Positions 1 through 5,278 of a stretch of DNA of 8,201 nt are shown piece after piece; position 1 is the stretch's first letter; every line of letters begins with the position of its first letter. Origin of the DNA: JAICLL01 sp035252155 (GTDB lineage: Bacteria > Planctomycetota > Planctomycetia > Pirellulales > JAICIG01); the NCBI GenBank assembly GCA_035252155.1, contig DATFDL010000256.1:1-8201 (forward strand). The letters run 5' to 3'. The translations under genes were made by a program, and so were the position numbers. The notes beneath the pieces were generated by a model. It did not search any database. It was not told where the DNA came from and saw only the letters and a list, made by a program, of their open reading frames with translations.

Positions 1-237
1 TCGCACGTGCTGCCCACCGGCGGCACCGCCCGATGGGCCAGTGGACTGTGCGCCAACGACTTTTTGCGTCGCACCAGCGTCATTCATTGCACGCCCGAAT
101 GGCTGGCCGAGCTCGCACCCGACGTCTGCACCCTGGCCGAAGCCGAAGGCCTTACGGCACACAGAGAGAGTGTGGCGATTAGGGTTCGATGCGAGGGTTC
201 AGGGTTCAGGGTTCAGGGTTTAGCAACTGATGGTTAG
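1..237 (+). CDS. hisD: Histidinol dehydrogenase, C-terminal fragment (5' end outside window)
   Basis: This is the C-terminal end of HisD, the zinc enzyme that oxidises L-histidinol to L-histidine in the last two steps of histidine synthesis in the cytoplasm. The visible frame begins SHVLPTGGTARWASGL, matching the conserved C-terminal HxLPTxGxAR block of the family. It continues through DFLRRTSVI and ends the conserved domain at LAEAEGLTAHRESV, which is where HisD proteins normally finish. No stop follows there. The frame continues about 18 residues through a GGGTTCA heptamer repeat (peptide GSGFRVQG) and stops at TAG 235-237. That tail is repeat-encoded and probably not ancestral. hisC follows after 122 bp and hisB after that, which supports the assignment. 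The gene enters from the left edge, so start and active-site region are not visible. Confidence 0.88.
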   Translation, partial: SHVLPTGGTARWASGLCANDFLRRTSVIHCTPEWLAELAPDVCTLAEAEGLTAHRESVAIRVRCEGSGFRVQGLATDG

Positions 238-325
238 CCATTTTCGGTTTTTCGCTTTCCGTCGAACGTGTTACCCAACCGACAAGCCCCGAACCTCGCC
301 GCCTTCTGAACCCTGAACCCTGAAC
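194..325. repeat. GGGTTCA heptamer repeat pair in inverted orientation, hisD-hisC gap
   Basis: Three tandem AGGGTTC units plus a partial one lie at 194-220, with a separate unit at 181-187. The reverse complement (CCCTGAA units) lies at 306-325. Positions 197-216 and 306-325 are a perfect 20-bp inverted repeat separated by 89 bp, so the transcript could form a long stem between hisD and hisC. The left arm is inside the hisD reading frame and supplies its last residues. Similar GTTCAGGG tandem runs are, from memory, frequent in planctomycete intergenic DNA; their function is unknown to me. The pairing is read directly from the sequence; any role in mRNA stability or termination is inference. 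Confidence 0.85.
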
Positions 326-359
326 ACCGACCCCCGAATCCTGCCCCCCGACCTCTCGC

Positions 360-1406
360 ATGTCCTTCTTTCGTCCGGCAATCGACGCGATGTCCGGCTA
401 TGTGCCGGGCGAACAGCCTCAAGCCGGCAAGTTCATCAAGCTCAACACCAACGAAAATCCCTACCCGGCGTCGGTGGCGGTCAAGCGGGCGGTGACCGCG
501 GTACTCGAACAAGGTCTCGGCCGCTACCCCGACCCGATGGCCGGCGCGTTTCGCCGTCGAGCGGCCGAGGTGCTGGGCGTCGAGCCGGAATCGATTCTTT
601 GCGGCAACGGCAGCGATGAACTATTGACGATCGTGACTCGAGCTTTCGTGGGCGAAGGGCAGTTGCTGCGGCTGCCCTACCCGAGCTACATCCTCTACAA
701 AACACTGGCTGAGATTCAGGGGGCCGTCAGCGAAGAAGTGCGTTTCAACGACAATTGGACCTTGCCCGACGCTTTCGCGGCCCACATCAGCCAATTGCGG
801 CTGGCGTTTCTGCCGAATCCCAACAGTCCCTCGGGCACGATGATTCCGCCCGAGCGCGTGCTGGAACTGGCCGAGCGGCTGCCTTGCCCGTTGCTGGTCG
901 ATGAAGCGTATGTCGATTTCGCCGACACCAATTGCCTCGCCCTGGTCAAGCGGAGCGAAAAGATCATGGTCTCGCGCTCGTTGAGCAAGTCGTACGCGCT
1001 GGCCGGACTGCGGTTCGGTTTCTTGGTGGCCCAGCCGCACGTGATCGAGGGGCTGATCAAAGTCAAAGATTCGTACAATTGCGATGCCTTGAGCATTGCC
1101 GCCGCCACCGCGGCCATCGACGACCAGAGCTGGTTGGCCGAAAGCCGCTCGAAGATCATCGCCACGCGCCGCCGGCTAACGGCGGGCATGCGCGAGCTGG
1201 GCTTCGAGCCGGTCGAGTCGCAGGCCAATTTCGTCTGGTGCCCGCACCCGACTCTGCCGGTCAAGCCGCTCTACGAACGGTTGAAGGCCAGCCGGGTCTT
1301 GGTACGGTATATGGACTATGCCGGTTGGGGCGATGGTTTGCGGATTTCTGTCGGCAGCGACGAGCAGATCGATGCCTGTTTGACGCTGCTCAGGGGTATG
1401 ATTTAA
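360..1406 (+). CDS. hisC: Histidinol-phosphate aminotransferase
   Basis: HisC is a PLP-dependent (fold type I) aminotransferase that transfers the amino group of glutamate to imidazole acetol phosphate, giving histidinol phosphate. The 348-aa product has the usual family length. Visible family blocks in order are LNTNENPYP (28-36), GRYPDP (54-59), GNGSDELL (82-89, cofactor phosphate region), PNPNSPSG (152-159, with the conserved Asn), DEAYVDF (181-187, Asp that contacts the PLP ring nitrogen), SRSLSKSYALAGLRFG (205-220, with Lys210 as the Schiff-base lysine) and LRIS (327-330, with the substrate carboxylate-binding Arg328). The start is ATG 360 because MSFFRPAIDAMSGYVPGEQP matches the normal HisC N-terminus; no clear Shine-Dalgarno precedes it. 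It lies between hisD and hisB on the same strand, suggesting an operon. All key residues are present, so it should be functional. Confidence 0.95.
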   Translation: MSFFRPAIDAMSGYVPGEQPQAGKFIKLNTNENPYPASVAVKRAVTAVLEQGLGRYPDPMAGAFRRRAAEVLGVEPESILCGNGSDELLTIVTRAFVGEGQLLRLPYPSYILYKTLAEIQGAVSEEVRFNDNWTLPDAFAAHISQLRLAFLPNPNSPSGTMIPPERVLELAERLPCPLLVDEAYVDFADTNCLALVKRSEKIMVSRSLSKSYALAGLRFGFLVAQPHVIEGLIKVKDSYNCDALSIAAATAAIDDQSWLAESRSKIIATRRRLTAGMRELGFEPVESQANFVWCPHPTLPVKPLYERLKASRVLVRYMDYAGWGDGLRISVGSDEQIDACLTLLRGMI

Positions 1407-1467
1407 GCGGCCGGTCGGCTTCTGATCGGTTTTGACATTCAAAATCGGCAATTCGAGAAACCCCCAT

Positions 1468-1545
1468 GTGGCACAGCCGCCCTCGGCTGTGCATCGCCGA
1501 CGCCAGTCGGCGTCGCGGAACCATCCGAGGGCGGATTGTCCCAAC
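1468..1545. repeat. Composite palindromic repeat in the hisC-hisB gap (copy 1)
   Basis: Positions 1471-1492 form a hairpin with a 9-bp stem (GCACAGCCG) and a CCCT loop. A second GC-rich hairpin follows, with two alternative 7-bp stems (1495-1512 or 1498-1515). A diverged inverted copy of the first arm is at 1521-1545 (reading GTTGGGACAATCCGCCCTCGG on the minus strand). The two outer arms are centred at about 1506.5, which coincides with the centre of the 1498-1515 hairpin, so the whole block is one imperfect palindrome. It occupies most of the 161-bp hisC-hisB gap. The same arm motif recurs at 2210-2227 and 6532-6549, so this is a dispersed family. Confidence 0.75.
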
Positions 1546-1567
1546 CACGAACTCGCCCTGAATCCCT

Positions 1568-2158
1568 GTGACACGCGCCGCAACGATCCACCGCCAGACG
1601 GCTGAAACCGAAATCACGCTCGAGCTCAATCTCGACGGCGCCGGCCAGGCCGACATCACGACCGGCATCGGCTTTTTCGACCACATGCTCACGCTGCTCG
1701 CGCGGCACGCGGCGATCGACCTGATGGTCCGCGCCAAGGGCGACCTGCACGTCGACCAGCACCACACCGTCGAAGACGTGGGCATCTGCTTTGGGCAGGC
1801 TTTGCGGCAAGCGCTGGGCGACAAGTCGGGCATCCGCCGCTACGGCTTCTTCACGCTGCCCATGGAAGAGGCGCTGGCGACCGTGGCCATCGATCTGAGC
1901 GGACGCTACTTCCTGGTCTTCGACGCCAAGTTTCCATCGGCCAAAATCGGTGACTTCGATAGCGAGCTGGTCGAGGATTTTTGGCAAGCCACGGCGGCCA
2001 ACGCCCTGTGCAACTTGCACGTGCACGTCCCCTATGGCCGTAATAGCCACCACATCAGCGAGGCCATCTTCAAGGCCGCCGCACGGGCCTTGCGAATGGC
2101 TGTCGAGCACGACCCGCGCACCTCGGGCGTGCCCAGCACCAAGGGCACGCTTGTTTGA
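1568..2158 (+). CDS. hisB: Imidazoleglycerol-phosphate dehydratase
   Basis: HisB is a manganese-dependent dehydratase that converts imidazoleglycerol phosphate to imidazole acetol phosphate, the substrate HisC uses. The 196-aa product has the normal length for the monofunctional enzyme; there is no fused histidinol phosphatase domain as in enterobacteria. Diagnostic motifs are GIGFFDHML (33-41, with metal ligand His39), DQHHTVEDVG (63-72, with the HHxxE metal motif), HVHVPYG (151-157), NSHHISEAIFKAAARAL (159-175, second HHxxE motif) and the C-terminal STKG (190-193). These are the residues that build the two metal sites in the 24-mer. The start is GTG 1568: the N-terminus TRAATIHRQTAETEI fits the family and the next in-frame Met is inside the FDHML motif. 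No strong Shine-Dalgarno is visible. It follows hisC after a 161-bp gap filled by a palindromic repeat. Confidence 0.95.
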   Translation: MTRAATIHRQTAETEITLELNLDGAGQADITTGIGFFDHMLTLLARHAAIDLMVRAKGDLHVDQHHTVEDVGICFGQALRQALGDKSGIRRYGFFTLPMEEALATVAIDLSGRYFLVFDAKFPSAKIGDFDSELVEDFWQATAANALCNLHVHVPYGRNSHHISEAIFKAAARALRMAVEHDPRTSGVPSTKGTLV

Positions 2159-2170
2159 CTCCCTCGGAGT
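2158..2170 (+). terminator. Weak hairpin at the hisB stop codon
   Basis: ACTCC (2158-2162) and GGAGT (2166-2170) can pair around a CTC loop, overlapping the last base of the hisB stop codon, and are followed by TTATC. The stem is only 5 bp and the T-tract is poor. It could contribute to ending the his transcript, but it is not a convincing intrinsic terminator. Confidence 0.2.
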
Positions 2171-2180
2171 TTATCGCTCG

Positions 2181-2264
2181 CGCGGTCGTGAATGCCAAAT
2201 CCGTGTGGCACAGCCGCCCTCGGCTGTCTCACATTGCCGCATTCGCGCCCGTGTGAAGTATAGC
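2181..2264. repeat. Palindromic repeat downstream of hisB (copy 2)
   Basis: An imperfect palindrome is centred on ACAGCCG (2210-2216), CCCT (2217-2220) and CGGCTGT (2221-2227). The similarity extends beyond that core: the left arm from 2181 and the inverted right arm to 2253 both read CGG..CG.GAATGC...TGTG..ACAGCCG, with a small gap. Compared by hand, the minus strand of 2210-2264 matches the plus strand of 6495-6549 at 45 of 55 positions with no gap. Outside the 4-nt loop most differences are transitions. This shows two diverged copies of one element in opposite orientation. Confidence 0.8.
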
Positions 2265-2279
2265 CAGCCACTCTTTGGT

Positions 2280-2308
2280 TTGAATGAGGTCGCGATCGTC
2301 GATAGAAT
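2280..2308 (+). promoter_or_regulatory. Candidate sigma-70-type promoter for the 79-aa/DUF1501 genes
   Basis: TTGAAT at 2280-2285 and TAGAAT at 2303-2308 are separated by 17 bp. They match 4 of 6 and 5 of 6 positions of the TTGACA/TATAAT consensus. A start point near 2315 would leave a leader of about 30 nt before the Shine-Dalgarno at 2334. The stretch is more A/T-rich than its surroundings and lies immediately after the repeat element, at the head of a run of co-directional genes. Pattern match only; planctomycete promoter consensus is not well known to me. Confidence 0.4.
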
Positions 2309-2333
2309 ATCGTGCTGTCACCCAACCCGTACC

Positions 2334-2340
2334 AGGTGAG
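2334..2340 (+). promoter_or_regulatory. Shine-Dalgarno AGGTGAG that sets the start at 2346
   Basis: AGGTGAG ends 5 nt before ATG 2346. The alternative in-frame start, GTG 2340, overlaps this site and has no ribosome-binding sequence of its own at proper spacing. ATG 2346 is therefore preferred. Confidence 0.6.
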
Positions 2341-2345
2341 TGGCG

Positions 2346-2585
2346 ATGACCATCAACGAGATCCGCAAGTTTTACAAAATGCAGCCGTTCCGGCCATTTG
2401 TCATTCATATGGCTGACGGTCAAGCGATACCAGTAAAGAGCCCCGAATTCATGGCGTCCGCTCCTAACGGTCGCACCGTCACTGTGTATCAGCCCGACAG
2501 TACCTGGGACTTCATTGATTTATTGTTGGTGACCCGATTGGAGATCATGCCTGGCCGGAACGGCGCTCGCAGGCGAAAGCAGTAG
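2346..2585 (+). CDS. Small conserved hypothetical protein (79 aa)
   Basis: I cannot assign a function. The product MTINEIRKFYKMQPFRPFVI... resembles a small protein family I remember as frequent in planctomycete genomes, with a PFRPFVIHMADG segment (residues 14-25), a P-E-F block, GRTVTVYQPD in the middle and a hydrophobic IDLLLVTRLEIM near the end. The alternating hydrophobic pattern suggests a compact, mainly beta fold. There is no signal peptide or membrane segment. The tail is basic (RNGARRRKQ). It has a good Shine-Dalgarno and a candidate promoter just upstream. Its TAG stop is part of the Shine-Dalgarno of the DUF1501 gene, which starts 10 nt later, so the two are probably translationally coupled. 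Whether it acts with the DUF1501 protein is inference from spacing only. Confidence 0.75.
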   Translation: MTINEIRKFYKMQPFRPFVIHMADGQAIPVKSPEFMASAPNGRTVTVYQPDSTWDFIDLLLVTRLEIMPGRNGARRRKQ

Positions 2586-2588
2586 GAG
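2584..2588 (+). promoter_or_regulatory. Shine-Dalgarno AGGAG overlapping the upstream stop codon
   Basis: AGGAG at 2584-2588 begins within the TAG stop (2583-2585) of the 79-aa gene and lies 7 nt before GTG 2596. It supports the GTG start of the DUF1501 gene and suggests translational coupling. Confidence 0.65.
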
Positions 2589-2595
2589 ACGCATC

Positions 2596-3978
2596 GTGAA
2601 TCACTTCGCCGTCCAACCCAGTCTTTGCGAGCCGATGCTGTCGCGCCGGAGGATGCTGCAAGTCGGCATGCTGGGAGTGGGTGGACTCGGCCTGTCGCTG
2701 GCCGACCTGCTGGCCGCCGACGACGCTGCGGCCATTCGCCCCAAGGCCGACGCCTGCATCTTGCTGTTTCTCGATGGCGGGCCAAGCCACCTCGATATGT
2801 GGGACATGAAGCCCGACGCCGCCGATGGCATTCGCGGCGAGTTCAAGCCCGTCAGTACCTCGCTGCCCGGCTACTTCATCTGTGAACATCTGCCGCGGCT
2901 GGCGCGTCACATGCACCGGGCCACCGTGGTTCGGTCGATGCACCACAGCGTCAACAATTCGCACGGCGCGGCGGTGTATACGGCCCTCACCGGACATGAC
3001 CGCGGCGAAGTGGGTGGGGCGGCCAGCTCCAGCGATTATCCTTGTCTGGGCGCGGTCGTTCAAAAACTGCGCCCGCCCACGACGGCCGACACCGTCTCGC
3101 AGGTCCACTTGCCTTACATCACCAAGGAGGGTGCCGGCGGTCCACCCCAGCCGGGCTTTTTTGGCGGCATCTTCGGCCGCGCCTATGACCCGCTGTTCGT
3201 GCTGAAGGATCCGAATGCCCCCGACTTTGGCGTGCCCGAGCTTACCGTGCAGGCCGATGTTTCGGCCGCGAGGCTGGCGCAGCGGCGGGCGCTTTTCGAG
3301 CGCGTGGCAGGAGTTCCCGCGGCCATCGACGGGCAGCCGGTGTCGGGCGAAATGACCCGCATGCAGGAGCGGGCTCTCGACCTGTTGACTTCCGAACGCA
3401 CGCAACGCGCCTTCCGGCTGGGCGACGAGAAGGACCAGGTGCGCGAATCCTATGGCCGCAACATCTACGGCCAAAGCGCACTGTTGGCCCGGCGGCTGAT
3501 CGAAGCCGGCACGCGCGTGGTCACGCTCTCGTGGGCGCCCGACGCCAACGCCACCTGGGACACGCACGGCGGCAATTTTGTCAGTCTCAAAGATCGGCTG
3601 CTGCCGCAGCTCGATGCCGCCGCTGCGAGCTTGATCGGCGACTTGGCCGAGCGCGGTTTGCTCGACCGCACGCTGGTGGCCATCTTTGGCGACTTCGGCC
3701 GCACGCCCAAGATCAACGGCAATAACGGCGGCCGCGACCACTGGAACTTCTGCTATAGCCTGATGATGGTTGGCGGCGGTTTCAAGTCGGGCTTGGTCTA
3801 CGGCGCCAGCGACAAGATCGGCGCCTATCCGGCGGCCGATCCCCTCACGCCCGGCGACATGCTCTCGACCATTTACCACACGCTCGGCATCCGCCACGAC
3901 CGCGAGATTCGCGATCAGTTTGGCCGCCCGCTGCGGCTGGTGCCATCGGGCGACGTGGTGGGCGAGCTGTTGGTATAG
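2596..3978 (+). CDS. DUF1501 protein, Tat-exported, alkaline-phosphatase-like fold
   Basis: The 460-aa product belongs to DUF1501, a family highly expanded in planctomycetes and related to the alkaline phosphatase/sulfatase superfamily; no reaction is firmly established. The N-terminus carries a twin-arginine signal, SRRRML (16-21) followed by a Gly/Leu-rich hydrophobic stretch to about residue 40, so export through the Tat system is expected. Family motifs in order are FLDGGPSHLDMWDMKP (58-73), HHSVNNSHGAAVYTALTG (116-133), WDTHGGNF (321-328) and GDFGRTPKIN...GRDHW (365-383). Their Asp, His and Thr residues resemble metal-binding positions of that superfamily. Length is normal for the family. 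DUF1501 genes usually sit beside a DUF1549/DUF1553 cytochrome-like partner; none is visible here. Instead, a 79-aa gene precedes it with overlapping translation signals, and a two-gene cassette follows 31 nt later. Confidence 0.93.
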   Translation: MNHFAVQPSLCEPMLSRRRMLQVGMLGVGGLGLSLADLLAADDAAAIRPKADACILLFLDGGPSHLDMWDMKPDAADGIRGEFKPVSTSLPGYFICEHLPRLARHMHRATVVRSMHHSVNNSHGAAVYTALTGHDRGEVGGAASSSDYPCLGAVVQKLRPPTTADTVSQVHLPYITKEGAGGPPQPGFFGGIFGRAYDPLFVLKDPNAPDFGVPELTVQADVSAARLAQRRALFERVAGVPAAIDGQPVSGEMTRMQERALDLLTSERTQRAFRLGDEKDQVRESYGRNIYGQSALLARRLIEAGTRVVTLSWAPDANATWDTHGGNFVSLKDRLLPQLDAAAASLIGDLAERGLLDRTLVAIFGDFGRTPKINGNNGGRDHWNFCYSLMMVGGGFKSGLVYGASDKIGAYPAADPLTPGDMLSTIYHTLGIRHDREIRDQFGRPLRLVPSGDVVGELLV

Positions 3979-3999
3979 TTGCATGCGACGCGCGAAATT

Positions 4000-4003
4000 G
4001 AGG
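4000..4003 (+). promoter_or_regulatory. Shine-Dalgarno GAGG selecting start 4010
   Basis: GAGG lies 6 nt before ATG 4010. The other in-frame ATG, at 3983, begins 5 nt after the DUF1501 stop and has no purine-rich site before it, so 4010 is preferred for the 110-aa gene. Confidence 0.5.
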
Positions 4004-4009
4004 TTAACA

Positions 4010-4342
4010 ATGCCCCGCGATAAATTTGATCGAAATGCAGTCGCTCGCTGGTACGCGAAAGAGCATCTCAAAACGGATCCGGGGATTTGTTCAATCCATT
4101 TTCTCCCATCGAACTCTCCGGTGCGCGAAATCCGACTCATCGAAGTCAATAAACTGCTGGGAGAACGCAACGATGACACGCTGCAACCGATTGACTTTGG
4201 AGTCGATATGGGCACTGAAACGGAGCACAAACTGTTCGTCTTGGACGTGACTCCGCGCCAATGGGACCGAATTTCGAAATCGTCGTTGCCATTGCCGCCG
4301 GGCTGGTCGCTGAAAGACGCCGTCCCGTTTGGGCAGAACTAA
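4010..4342 (+). CDS. Hypothetical protein (110 aa), first gene of a two-gene cassette
   Basis: I do not recognise a named domain. The product begins MPRDKFDRNAVARWYAKEHL and contains an IRLIEVNKLLGERNDD segment, then IDFGVDMGTETEHKLFVLDV, which reads like a beta-rich region. It ends PLPPGWSLKDAVPFGQN. The centre is rich in Asp and Glu (for example ERNDD and the DFGVD...TETEH stretch). There is no signal peptide or membrane segment, so it should be cytoplasmic. Its stop is 3 nt before the ATG of the HEPN-like gene, so the pair is almost certainly co-transcribed and probably translationally coupled. Base use is less GC-rich than the DUF1501 gene (AAA, TTT and GAT codons are common), hinting at separate acquisition. 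It lacks the GSxARG and paired-Asp motif of minimal nucleotidyltransferases, so it is not an obvious MNT antitoxin. Role as antitoxin, sensor or binding partner is conjecture. Confidence 0.72.
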   Translation: MPRDKFDRNAVARWYAKEHLKTDPGICSIHFLPSNSPVREIRLIEVNKLLGERNDDTLQPIDFGVDMGTETEHKLFVLDVTPRQWDRISKSSLPLPPGWSLKDAVPFGQN

Positions 4343-4345
4343 AGC

Positions 4346-4849
4346 ATGAACCGATTTCAAGAAGCCTGGTGGCAACAGGCGAAATCGGATCATTCAGTGC
4401 TCGTACTGCTTCGTAGGCACGGCGCAGCCGAGTGCCACCAACTCCACTATTTGCAGATGTCTACCGAAAAGCTCGGAAAGGCATATTTTTGGCGAACGGG
4501 TACGGCTCCGCCAAAACATCACGCGGGATTTACCCAGTTTATGCGATTCCTGGGTGGCGTCCGACAAGCCGAACGCAAAACAGTTGCCGATGCGTTTGGC
4601 TTCGCGCGTTTTTCCGATTTTCAACGGTGGATCCGAGCCATCTTGCCGACCTGCTACTCGCTCGAACGCCTAGCACCTGCCTTGGCCCTGGATGGCCCAA
4701 ATCCGGAGTATCCGTGGCCGCAGAAGGCCCCAATCCATATCCCTTGCGCGTTTGATTTCGATGTTTGGAAAGAGCTCAACACAAGTTGCGGGCGCCAACT
4801 CTTGAAGGTCATTGAAGATGCCATCCGCAATTTTCCGCACTATGCATAA
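4346..4849 (+). CDS. HEPN-like helical protein (167 aa), second gene of a two-gene cassette
   Basis: The N-terminal half resembles HEPN-domain helices as found in many nucleotide-associated and RNase proteins. WWQQAKSDHSVLVLLRRH (8-25) fits the first helix (W..QA..D....LL), and CHQLHYLQMSTEKLGKAYFW (30-49) fits the second (the usual C.H..Q...EK..KA block). Residues 85-115 look helical (FGFARFSDFQRWIRAIL). Residues 116-135 are Pro-rich and may be a loop. The last segment, VWKELNTSCGRQLLKVIEDAIRNFPHY, looks like a C-terminal helix. The RNase signature R-X4-6-H is uncertain: R24-X6-H31 fits formally but lies early, and the C-terminal R161 and H165 are only three residues apart. Catalysis is therefore unproven. 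No signal peptide. It starts 3 nt after the 110-aa gene and no strong Shine-Dalgarno is seen, which suggests coupled translation. The HEPN assignment is by eye only. Confidence 0.72.
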   Translation: MNRFQEAWWQQAKSDHSVLVLLRRHGAAECHQLHYLQMSTEKLGKAYFWRTGTAPPKHHAGFTQFMRFLGGVRQAERKTVADAFGFARFSDFQRWIRAILPTCYSLERLAPALALDGPNPEYPWPQKAPIHIPCAFDFDVWKELNTSCGRQLLKVIEDAIRNFPHYA

Positions 4850-5028
4850 GGGAGGTCGCACAGAAGTGCGTCGGGTACTGGGTTATCTAGGCAAACTTGG
4901 CAGCCTGCTTTCGCCGCGGCTAAGTCGCCAAGGCGCTTCTTCCGATACTACCGGTAGGTCGCGACTTCTCGTCAATTCTGACGACGCGCGATGACATCGC
5001 CAGTTTCACCGACACAGCCTTTGGCACC

Positions 5029-5124
5029 ATGAACAACTATTGGCGTGATCTGCTCATCGACGGATATGCCGTCGTCGGTTGCGCCGCTTTGGCGGGCTAT
5101 TTGTTGTGGATGCTGGCGTCGTAG
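5029..5124 (+). CDS. Possible 31-aa single-pass membrane peptide
   Basis: ATG 5029 opens a 31-codon frame ending at TAG 5122-5124. The peptide starts MNNYWRDLLIDGY and continues with a hydrophobic run AVVGCAALAGYLLWMLA, long enough for one membrane span, so an N-in or N-out single-pass topology is possible. The frame is open upstream to 4924 (reading TRDDIASFTDTAFGT just before the ATG), so it could also be the tail of a longer or decayed gene with a non-ATG start. A 13-codon frame from ATG 4991 ends with TGA overlapping the ATG at 5029 (ATGA), a coupling-like arrangement that may be chance. No clear Shine-Dalgarno precedes 5029. Not recognised as any family. Confidence 0.3.
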   Translation: MNNYWRDLLIDGYAVVGCAALAGYLLWMLAS

Positions 5125-5132
5125 AGCCCGAT

Positions 5133-5244
5133 GGTGGGACTCGCGTCCCTCGGCCCACCCTAATGGCTACTGGCTCCGTGCCACTGGCGCGAGGGACGGC
5201 GCAGGGCCGAATCGCAGTTCACGGAACGCCACAGAGGGCGTTCC
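5133..5244. repeat. Two intergenic hairpin repeats
   Basis: The first (5133-5159) has outer arms GGTGGG/CCCACC and an inner GGGAC-TCGC-GTCCC hairpin (5136-5149). The second (5223-5244) is a perfect 8-bp stem, GGAACGCC/GGCGTTCC, with a 6-nt loop. Both resemble short repeats I remember from planctomycete intergenic regions. Neither is followed by a T-run on either strand, so they are not standard intrinsic terminators, although they lie just past the 3' end of the minus-strand isomerase gene. Confidence 0.6.
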
Positions 5245-5278
5245 CTACAGACGATTTTTGCCCGCAATCTTTTTGCCG

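Larger units (their letters stand above)
4850..5278. other. 429-bp stretch with no confident gene
   Basis: No long convincing frame was found on either strand. Directly after the HEPN-like stop, CGCAC and GTGCG (4857-4870) can form a 5-bp hairpin without a T-tract. A frame on the + strand is open from 4924 to 5124 without an early ATG and contains the possible 31-aa membrane peptide at 5029. From 5133 onward are two hairpin-type repeats. A long open frame on the + strand from 5045 is the antisense of the isomerase gene and is not a gene. Confidence 0.6.

Noticed and set aside
194..325. CRISPR array or telomere-like repeat
   Set aside because: Units are only 7 bp with no spacers and only three copies per side, so not CRISPR. 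The position inside an internal operon gap argues against a chromosome end.
2229..2423. Minus-strand 64-codon frame through repeat copy 2
   Set aside because: Its end (AILHTGANAAM) is translated repeat, similar to the frame through the 6476-6660 element (AILHASVNAVM). This similarity reflects shared repeat DNA, not a protein family.
2545..4230. 561-codon open frame on the minus strand
   Set aside because: It is antisense to the DUF1501 gene and the start of the cassette, a common artefact of GC-rich third positions. Its translation is rich in Arg, Gln and His with no motif.
4010..4849. Classical MNT-HEPN toxin-antitoxin pair
   Set aside because: The 110-aa protein has no nucleotidyltransferase GSxxRG motif or paired Asp, and the HEPN-like protein lacks the usual late R-X4-H-X-Y motif.
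5223..5244. Intrinsic terminator for the isomerase gene
   Set aside because: The stem is strong, but on the minus strand it is followed by GTGAACTGCG, with no U-run.
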